Source: Pseudoalteromonas luteoviolacea S2607 (GTDB taxonomy: Bacteria; Pseudomonadota; Gammaproteobacteria; Enterobacterales; Alteromonadaceae). From it: a DNA stretch of 64,000 nucleotides. This document shows positions 58,098 through 64,000 of this stretch, one piece after another. A program made the translations under genes and the position numbers. Within the stretch, counting starts at the first letter, position 1, and every line of letters begins with the position of its first letter. The notes under the pieces were generated by a model, which was not told the origin of the DNA, did no database searches, and saw only the letters and a list, made by a program, of their open reading frames with translations. The stretch is from the NCBI RefSeq assembly GCF_001625575.1, contig NZ_AUXV01000001.1:186001-250000 (forward strand), written 5' to 3'.

Positions 58098-59138
58098 TTA
58101 CAGGAACTCCTCACCACCGCCGCCACCCAGCATGATTTCACCAGAGTCAGCAAGTCGTCTGGCGGTCGCTAGGATTTCCTTCTGCGCAGCTTCGACTTCA
58201 CTAATACGAACAGGTGGCATCGCTTCTAAGTCGTCCGCCATCATTTCTGCTGCACGTTTCGACATGTTACTTAAAATCTTGTCTTTTAATGAATCGTCAG
58301 CACCTTTAATCGCTTTCATCAGTACATCTTGCTGTACTTCACGAAGGATGGCCTGAATACCTCTATCTTCGACATCCATTAAGTTCTCAAAGACAAACAT
58401 CAAGTCTTGAATTTGCTGTGACATTTCTTCATCGTGTTCACGAATTGAGTCCATTAACTGCCCTTCAACATTTGTATCCAGGTAGTTCATAATATCTGCA
58501 GCGGCTTTAAGGCCACCCATCTTCGCAGCTTGCGCACCGGCTTGACCCGCAAACTGTTTCTCCATAATCTCATTTAGCTCTTGTAGTGCCGCAGGTTGTA
58601 CTTCTTCTAAATTGGCAATACGCATTGTTAAGTCAAGCCTTACCTTCTCTGTAAACTGAGAAAGGATCTCTGCTGACTGCTCTGGTTCCAGATAAGACAA
58701 TACGATTGTTTGGATCTGCGGGTGCTCATTACGGATAATATTAGCAACCTGCTTGGAGTCCATCCATTTAAGAGAATCAAGGCCTTTCGCACCTGATCCC
58801 ATAACAATTTGATCGATAAGACTCGCAGCTTTGTCCTCACCGAGTGCAGCGGTAAGGGCCTTTTTGATAAAGTCTTCAGATTGAAAACCGATTGTACTAA
58901 AGCTTTGGATTTGCTCAATAAATAGGTTATGTACTGCACTGATTTTAGACTGAGATAAATCATCTATTGCAGCCATTGCCATACCGACTTTCTGTACTTG
59001 CTTCGGCTCAAGGTGTTTTAATATCTGCGCTGCATCTTCTTCCGTTAGGCTAAGCAGCAAGATGGCGGCCTTATCGACCCCATCTAACTTCTCAACATCG
59101 AAAGCTGGCGGCAGTTGTTTTTGTTCTTCATCACTCAT
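58098..59138 (-). CDS. fliG: Flagellar motor switch protein FliG
   Basis: FliG is the rotor protein that meets the stator. The 346-residue protein has LDGVDKAAILLLSLTEEDAA at the N-terminus, the middle-domain EHPQ motif RNEHPQIQTIVLSYL, and the charged torque helix in ILSNMSKRAAEMMADDLEAM. It ends in a Gly/Glu tail. It overlaps fliF by eight bases. Confidence 0.97.
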   Translation of the reverse strand: MSDEEQKQLPPAFDVEKLDGVDKAAILLLSLTEEDAAQILKHLEPKQVQKVGMAMAAIDDLSQSKISAVHNLFIEQIQSFSTIGFQSEDFIKKALTAALGEDKAASLIDQIVMGSGAKGLDSLKWMDSKQVANIIRNEHPQIQTIVLSYLEPEQSAEILSQFTEKVRLDLTMRIANLEEVQPAALQELNEIMEKQFAGQAGAQAAKMGGLKAAADIMNYLDTNVEGQLMDSIREHDEEMSQQIQDLMFVFENLMDVEDRGIQAILREVQQDVLMKAIKGADDSLKDKILSNMSKRAAEMMADDLEAMPPVRISEVEAAQKEILATARRLADSGEIMLGGGGGEEFL

Positions 59139-60849
59139 CTTCAGTTAACCACGCTTTGACCACTTGTGAAGAAAGCTCTGGTTCATTCGCCACGAGTGCA
59201 CGAACCGCTTTCAGTAGATCTTCATCTCCATGTAAGTCTGGCAATTGTAATGTACCATCGGAAGAGAAGCCAACAGCAGATTCATCAAAGTCATTACTTA
59301 GCATGTCAAGTGTACTATCGCCTAAGTCAACACCAGCAGTTAATGCATCTTCATCATAGTCTTCTAGTGTATCATCTGGGTATATCAGTCTCTTCAGCAT
59401 AGGGCGAACTACAGCCATAATCAATACAATGATTACCAAAGCCCCTGCTGCTAACCTTACAACCTTCATGAACCACTCTTGCTCCCATAAAGGCATTTCT
59501 GACGCTTCTAAGATATCCTCACGCACAAATGGGACTGTTACGACCTCTAATGCATCTCCGCGCTGCATGTCGAAACCTACACCACCTTGTAAAAGTCGAC
59601 GTATATTATTTAATTCTTCCTGCGAACGAGGCGTCATAGCCATATTGCCTTCAGCATCAGGTTTAGCAACATAATCAACAGCCACTGATACACTGATACG
59701 GCGGATCACACCTGTTTGCTGGCGTTTATGCGAGATAGTCGTATCTAGCTCATAGTTACGTGTTGCTTCTTTTTGCGAACGTGTTGGTGTCGTGCCTTTG
59801 CCACTGCCACCAGCACCTGCAATTTCTGGAATATTGGAGTCTACCGGCGGTTGGTTCGTCAATGCACCAGGAATACCTGCGGTGATACCGCCTATATTGC
59901 TTTCCTCGAACGTAGTTTCACTTCTTACTGCTGGTAAATCAGGGTTAAAGCGCTTCTGTGTTTCTTCAATCGCACTGAAGTCCATCGTTAAGTCGACCTG
60001 AGCAGTAAAGTTACCTAAACCAACAACTGGGATCATGATGCTGTCGATTTTCGATAAATATTCAGACTCACGTTTACGTTCGATTTCATACTCTTTGCGA
60101 GAGCGTGCAGCCAAGGAGTCCTGAGATCCCGAATTTAAAAGGCGACCATTTTGATCGGTGACTGTAACGCGTGACGGTTCAAGCCCTTGAACGGCAGAAG
60201 CAACGATATCAACGATTGAATCCACCTCTTCACCATCAAGTGTACGACCGCGCTTCATGGTTAGTACAACCGTTGCAGAAGGTTTTTTCTCACGACGAGC
60301 AAATACATTCTCTTTTGGAATTGCCAAAAGCACTTTTGCTCTGTTGATATCTTGCAACTCTTCAATGGTTCTCGCGAGTTGCTGTTCACGGCTGTGCTTA
60401 AGTCTCTCTCTTTCAAGACGTTGACTGACACCAAAGCCCATGTCTTGCATCAAAATATCTGTGCCTGACGATGGTGATTGCGAAAAGCCGTCTCGGGCCA
60501 TTTTTAATTTGATATTTTGATAATCCGTTTCCGCAACCATGATGGTGTTACCATCTAAGTCATAGTCGATTTTTTGAGCATCTAAAAAATCGAGTGTCTG
60601 AACCAGCTCATCAGTTGGATACTGACCTAGTGGGCGCATATCTGGTTGACGTGCCCAGATAATTATAAATACAGCGATTGCTAAACATATTGCCAGTGCG
60701 ATTACGAGCGTAACTTGACGTAGCATATCAACGCCGCTTAAAGCACTGAAATAACCAGATTTTTGCTCTTGCTGTGTTTCAGCACCTTCAGCGACTGCTC
60801 CTGCTGGACCATCTGAAAGTGCTAAATCTGTCGATTGATTTGTAGCCAC
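59131..60849 (-). CDS. fliF: Flagellar MS-ring protein FliF
   Basis: FliF forms the inner-membrane MS ring that nucleates basal-body assembly. The 572-residue protein has two membrane segments (about 45-66 and 455-478). Ring-building motifs lie between them (LARTIEELQDINRAKVLLAI, KKPSATVVLTMKRGRTL). A C-terminal FliG-binding tail is ANEPELSSQVVKAWLTEDE. It lies between fliE and fliG. Confidence 0.97.
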   Translation of the reverse strand: MATNQSTDLALSDGPAGAVAEGAETQQEQKSGYFSALSGVDMLRQVTLVIALAICLAIAVFIIIWARQPDMRPLGQYPTDELVQTLDFLDAQKIDYDLDGNTIMVAETDYQNIKLKMARDGFSQSPSSGTDILMQDMGFGVSQRLERERLKHSREQQLARTIEELQDINRAKVLLAIPKENVFARREKKPSATVVLTMKRGRTLDGEEVDSIVDIVASAVQGLEPSRVTVTDQNGRLLNSGSQDSLAARSRKEYEIERKRESEYLSKIDSIMIPVVGLGNFTAQVDLTMDFSAIEETQKRFNPDLPAVRSETTFEESNIGGITAGIPGALTNQPPVDSNIPEIAGAGGSGKGTTPTRSQKEATRNYELDTTISHKRQQTGVIRRISVSVAVDYVAKPDAEGNMAMTPRSQEELNNIRRLLQGGVGFDMQRGDALEVVTVPFVREDILEASEMPLWEQEWFMKVVRLAAGALVIIVLIMAVVRPMLKRLIYPDDTLEDYDEDALTAGVDLGDSTLDMLSNDFDESAVGFSSDGTLQLPDLHGDEDLLKAVRALVANEPELSSQVVKAWLTEDE

Positions 60850-60874
60850 AGTTACTCTCCACTAACTCTCTGAA

Positions 60875-61210
60875 TTACACCGGCATGCTCATGATATCTT
60901 TATAAGCTTCAACAAGCTTATTACGCACCTGAACCGTCGCTTCGAAAGCTACAGATGACTTGTTTTTTGCAATCATAGCTTCTGCCAACGAGACGCTTCT
61001 ATCACCCATCTCAACCGCAGTTACTTTTGCCTTTGTATCTCTTTGCAAATCAGCAACGTTATTCAATGCATTTGAAAGTATATCGCCAAACTGCGCACTC
61101 GATGTAGCGGCTGTCGCCTGAGCTGGTACTTTAGTCTCTGGCTGGATTCTACCTGCTTGAGAGGCCATAGACTGCATTTCTTGATATAAACTGGTGTTTT
61201 GAATTTTCAT
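60875..61210 (-). CDS. fliE: Flagellar hook-basal body protein FliE
   Basis: FliE connects the MS ring to the rod. The ATG start gives 111 residues with AGGGTGA correctly spaced. A GTG three codons upstream overlaps that site. The C-terminal pattern SLAEAMIAKNKSSVAFEATV followed by QVRNKLVEAYKDIMSMPV is diagnostic. It is the first gene of the fliE-fliJ unit. Confidence 0.95.
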   Translation of the reverse strand: MKIQNTSLYQEMQSMASQAGRIQPETKVPAQATAATSSAQFGDILSNALNNVADLQRDTKAKVTAVEMGDRSVSLAEAMIAKNKSSVAFEATVQVRNKLVEAYKDIMSMPV

Positions 61211-61247
61211 ATTGCTCACCCTGTGAGATTACATATGAATAGATAAA

Positions 61248-61263
61248 AGCACTTTTCGTGCCA
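61248..61263 (-). promoter_or_regulatory. Sigma-54 promoter of fliE
   Basis: On the minus strand TGGCACGAAAAGTGCT matches the -24 element perfectly and the -12 element with one mismatch, at correct spacing. It lies 38 bases upstream of the fliE ATG. The gap between flrC and fliE holds nothing else clear. Confidence 0.85.
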
Positions 61264-61374
61264 ATTTTTAATTCATTATAATCAACAACTTAAAAGGCGG
61301 TGAGCAATACTAATGGGAAGACAGAATTTTGACAGGAGAATAATTGGCCAAGCTGAACTTGGCCAATTTATTAT

Positions 61375-62781
61375 TTATGCAGGAACTGGCAAACCTAAAT
61401 CTCTCATTTTAGCCAGTTTATATCTCAGGGTTCTTGGGCTAATACCTAGAATCTCTGCAACATCTTTTCTTTTACCATTACAGCGGGTCAAGGTATCAAG
61501 AATAATTTGATGCTCTTTATCTTGTAACTCTTCTTTATAACTTAGCGCATCACCCTGCGTTGAACTCGCACTACTTTCGGTCAAACTCACATAAGGTGAT
61601 ACATCTAACTCAACTGGGCTGCTTGACGGTGCCACCGCTATACTTAGCTCTACCGGCTCAAAATTTTCAATAAATATATCTGTATCAGCAACTTCACTAC
61701 CCTGTTGTAAAATTAACGCTCTTTGTACAACGTTTTCAAGTTCCCTTACATTACCAGGCCAAGCATGCTGCAATAACTTTTCTTGCGCTCCTGTTGATAA
61801 TTGAGGTGTAGGCTGTCCAGACTTTTGACAATGCCTTTCCATTAAATGGCTTGCGAGTGGAACAATATCCGCAGCTCTGTCTTTCAAAGGCAACCAAGTC
61901 AACGGGAAGACATTTAATCGATAATATAAGTCTTCTCTGAATTTGCCCTCAGCAACGGCTTCTTTGAGATCTCGGTTACTGGTCGCCAATACACGCACAT
62001 CTAATTCGATTGTTTTACGACCACCCAGTCTTTCGACTTCTCGCTCCTGTAAAACACGCAGCAATTTAGCTTGTAACCCCAGATCCATCTCTGTAATCTC
62101 ATCAAGCAAGATAGTCCCTTTTTGCGCCTGCTCGAATTTACCCGGACACGCTTGAATAGCACCGGTGAATGCGCCTTTTTCATAACCAAATAAAGTCGCT
62201 TCTAGCATATTCTCAGGAATCGCCGCACAATTAATGGCAACAAATGGCTCACTGCTTCTCTCTGAGCTGTCGTGAATATATCTTGCAAGTACCTCCTTGC
62301 CAGAGCCACTAGGGCCTAACACCATAACACTGGCATCGGATTGCGCGACTTTTTTGGCCAGCGTTAACAGCTGTAAGCTTTTCACATCAGCTACGATGGG
62401 CCCTTCAGTCTCTTTTTCCTTCTCCGGCATGTAGCGGCTGACCATGTTCAGCAATACTTCTGGTGCAAACGGCTTTGCCATATAGTCAATAGCGCCGAGC
62501 CTCATTGCTTCAACAGCATCATCAATGGTGGCGTATGCAGTCATCATTAAAACAGGCAAGTTTGGATAATTGAGCTTAATGCTCTTGAGCAAATCGATGC
62601 CGCTCATTTGCCCCATTTGCACATCGCTAACCACCAAAGAAAAGCTTTGTTGCTTGAGTAACACCATCGCTTGCTCTGCACTATCCGCCTCAACACATTC
62701 AATACCAGCAAGCTCTAAAGTATCTAAGAGTGCTTCGCGTAAACCTGCGTCATCTTCAACGACTAGAATTTTATTACTCAT
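61375..62781 (-). CDS. flrC: Sigma-54-dependent flagellar response regulator FlrC (FleR)
   Basis: FlrC activates class III flagellar promoters when phosphorylated by FlrB. The 468-residue protein has a receiver with Asp53 and an AAA+ domain with Walker A LGPSGSGKEVLARYI and the sigma-54 contact motif EKGAFTGAIQ. A C-terminal Fis-type HTH is RKDVAEILGISPRTLRYKLA. It overlaps flrB by four bases. Confidence 0.96.
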   Translation of the reverse strand: MSNKILVVEDDAGLREALLDTLELAGIECVEADSAEQAMVLLKQQSFSLVVSDVQMGQMSGIDLLKSIKLNYPNLPVLMMTAYATIDDAVEAMRLGAIDYMAKPFAPEVLLNMVSRYMPEKEKETEGPIVADVKSLQLLTLAKKVAQSDASVMVLGPSGSGKEVLARYIHDSSERSSEPFVAINCAAIPENMLEATLFGYEKGAFTGAIQACPGKFEQAQKGTILLDEITEMDLGLQAKLLRVLQEREVERLGGRKTIELDVRVLATSNRDLKEAVAEGKFREDLYYRLNVFPLTWLPLKDRAADIVPLASHLMERHCQKSGQPTPQLSTGAQEKLLQHAWPGNVRELENVVQRALILQQGSEVADTDIFIENFEPVELSIAVAPSSSPVELDVSPYVSLTESSASSTQGDALSYKEELQDKEHQIILDTLTRCNGKRKDVAEILGISPRTLRYKLAKMRDLGLPVPA

Positions 62782-63887
62782 ACGACCTCCTGAAGCTGAG
62801 TGTGTTGAGAAATCGGTAATAGCATGCTAAAACACGCTCCTCCGCTTGGCATGTTATCTACTTCAACACGCCCTTTATGTGAATTGGCCACTGAGCTGAC
62901 AACTGCCAGCCCAAGACCCGTACCTTGTGATTTGGTTGTAAAAAACGGTTCAAATAATCTGTCAGCTTGAGACAAATCTACCCCAGGGCCATTGTCACTT
63001 ACAGAAATTCTTACTTGCTCGTCTTGTGTTTCTCGGGCCGCCCGCAGCGTTATTTTTGCACCCGGTCCAATCACTTGAACACTGTTGTGGATCAAGTTCT
63101 GGATTGCACTTGCAAGTGCCGTTTTATTACCAATAATTTCAATGTCTGGCTCCGGTAAAATGACTTCCATCGCCGCGCTATTCAATGACAACATCGCATC
63201 TGCGCCAACTTTGACTTCATTCAGTAACTGTTGCATCGAAACTCGCTCTACAACTTGCTGTTCGCCACTTTTGGCAAATAACAACATGTCATTCACTTGG
63301 CTTTCTAAATCTTTGAGGCGAGACATGAGTTTGTTATGAAACTTTTCTCTAGACGGCGTTGGCAAATTCGCACTGCCTAAATTTGCACCGTAAAGCATTG
63401 CGGCAGAGAGCGGAGTACGTACTTGGTGCGCCAATGACGCAACCATTTTGCCAAGTGCACTCAATCTTTGCATATGCGCGACTCTCGCTTGTAATTTGCG
63501 CGTTTCGGTTAAATCGGTCATTAATATTAACTGACCTGGTTCAGGCGTCAGTGCCGTGATCTCCAACTTGATGAGCCTACCATCTCGTAAAGACACCTCA
63601 TGACCATCATCTTGTTGCGGACTAAAAGAGCGCTGAATAATGTTAAACCACTTTTCACCCTCTAATGGTTCACCAAGCATATCTTTGGCGATTTGATTCG
63701 CCTTTGCGATCATGCCCTGTCCATCTAGTACAACAACACCTGCAGGCATTGTATCGACCAAATGACTCAGCCAGCTCGCTTGCTGCCTCAGGTCGCTCAG
63801 TTCACCAACATACGCCTCTTGCAGCAAACAAGGGTTAAATTGGTTTTCTGGCACAAATTGTGGATTTATCACTTTCGCTAACGCCAT
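62778..63887 (-). CDS. flrB: Flagellar sensor histidine kinase FlrB (FleS)
   Basis: FlrB phosphorylates FlrC. The 369-residue protein has no membrane segment, so it is cytoplasmic. A PAS domain (about 38-130) is followed by the H box LAHQVRTPLSAAML, N box IQNLIHNSVQVI, DNGPGVDLS and GTGLGLAVVSS. It starts with MALAKVINPQFVPENQ downstream of a near-perfect sigma-54 site. Confidence 0.95.
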   Translation of the reverse strand: MALAKVINPQFVPENQFNPCLLQEAYVGELSDLRQQASWLSHLVDTMPAGVVVLDGQGMIAKANQIAKDMLGEPLEGEKWFNIIQRSFSPQQDDGHEVSLRDGRLIKLEITALTPEPGQLILMTDLTETRKLQARVAHMQRLSALGKMVASLAHQVRTPLSAAMLYGANLGSANLPTPSREKFHNKLMSRLKDLESQVNDMLLFAKSGEQQVVERVSMQQLLNEVKVGADAMLSLNSAAMEVILPEPDIEIIGNKTALASAIQNLIHNSVQVIGPGAKITLRAARETQDEQVRISVSDNGPGVDLSQADRLFEPFFTTKSQGTGLGLAVVSSVANSHKGRVEVDNMPSGGACFSMLLPISQHTQLQEVV

Positions 63888-63922
63888 GACACTACTCTCA
63901 TGAATCTTCCTAATGCTGATAA

Positions 63923-63938
63923 AGCAACCACTGTGCCA
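63923..63938 (-). promoter_or_regulatory. Sigma-54 promoter of flrBC
   Basis: On the minus strand TGGCACAGTGGTTGCT is a full match to TGGCAC-N5-TTGCT. It lies 36 bases before the flrB ATG. FlrA, expected just outside the window, is the likely activator. Confidence 0.9.
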
Positions 63939-64000
63939 ATTTTATTTTTATAAATATTTCATGAAGTTAACTTAATAAAAAACACTACCAAAACTTTGAC

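Overview
The window looks like the chromosome of a polar-flagellated marine gammaproteobacterium close to Pseudoalteromonas/Alteromonadales. The evidence is gene order, protein similarity recognised by eye, moderate AT-richness, a FlrBC/sigma-54 flagellar hierarchy, ParC/ParP chemotaxis-array genes, and the flagellum-chemotaxis-ccm gene order also known from Vibrio and Pseudomonas. No rRNA, tRNA, CRISPR array or prophage was seen.

Layout. (1) 1-5.6 kb, minus strand: the housekeeping cluster rpsB-tsf-pyrH-frr-uppS-cdsA-dxr (dxr cut by the window edge). (2) 5.9-11.2 kb, plus strand: map, glnD, dapD and an unrecognised lipoprotein gene. (3) 11.3-16.5 kb: putP (minus), an EAL-HDOD protein and a TonB-dependent copper-type receptor. 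(4) 16.8-24.6 kb, minus: a complete cytochrome c maturation operon ccmABCDEFGHI with mlaA as its last gene. (5) 24.7-27.5 kb, plus: a second FliK-like protein next to a free-standing FlhB C-terminal-like protein. (6) 27.5-35.0 kb: an accessory island holding a decayed IS3-family element, a small two-TM protein, a 1562-residue Sec-exported RHS-repeat protein, a short exported protein ending in an RHS signature, and about 760 bp of non-coding DNA. (7) 35.0-43.1 kb, minus: DUF2802, cheW, parP, parC, cheB, cheA, cheZ, cheY, fliA. (8) 43.1-63.9 kb, minus: flhG, flhF, flhA, flhB, fliR-Q-P-O-N-M-L-K, fliJ-I-H-G-F-E, flrC, flrB.

How it works together. Four good sigma-54 (-24/-12) sites lie upstream of flrB, fliE, fliK and flhA. 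They divide the flagellar block into the FlrA-activated flrBC unit and the FlrC-activated fliE, fliK and flhA units known from polar flagellates. FlhF and FlhG set pole and number, FliA drives late genes, and ParC/ParP place the CheA/CheW arrays at the pole.

The most interesting points are these. The RHS cassette is split: a small upstream protein carries the HTDLLGSPVA signature that the large RHS protein lacks, and the cassette sits inside otherwise conserved che-ccm synteny. CheA has three copies of a short acidic LLDELHG motif in the P1-P3 linker that resembles the CheY-binding tip of FliM. The extra FliK-like and FlhB-C-like genes form an adjacent pair matching the two partners of the export specificity switch.
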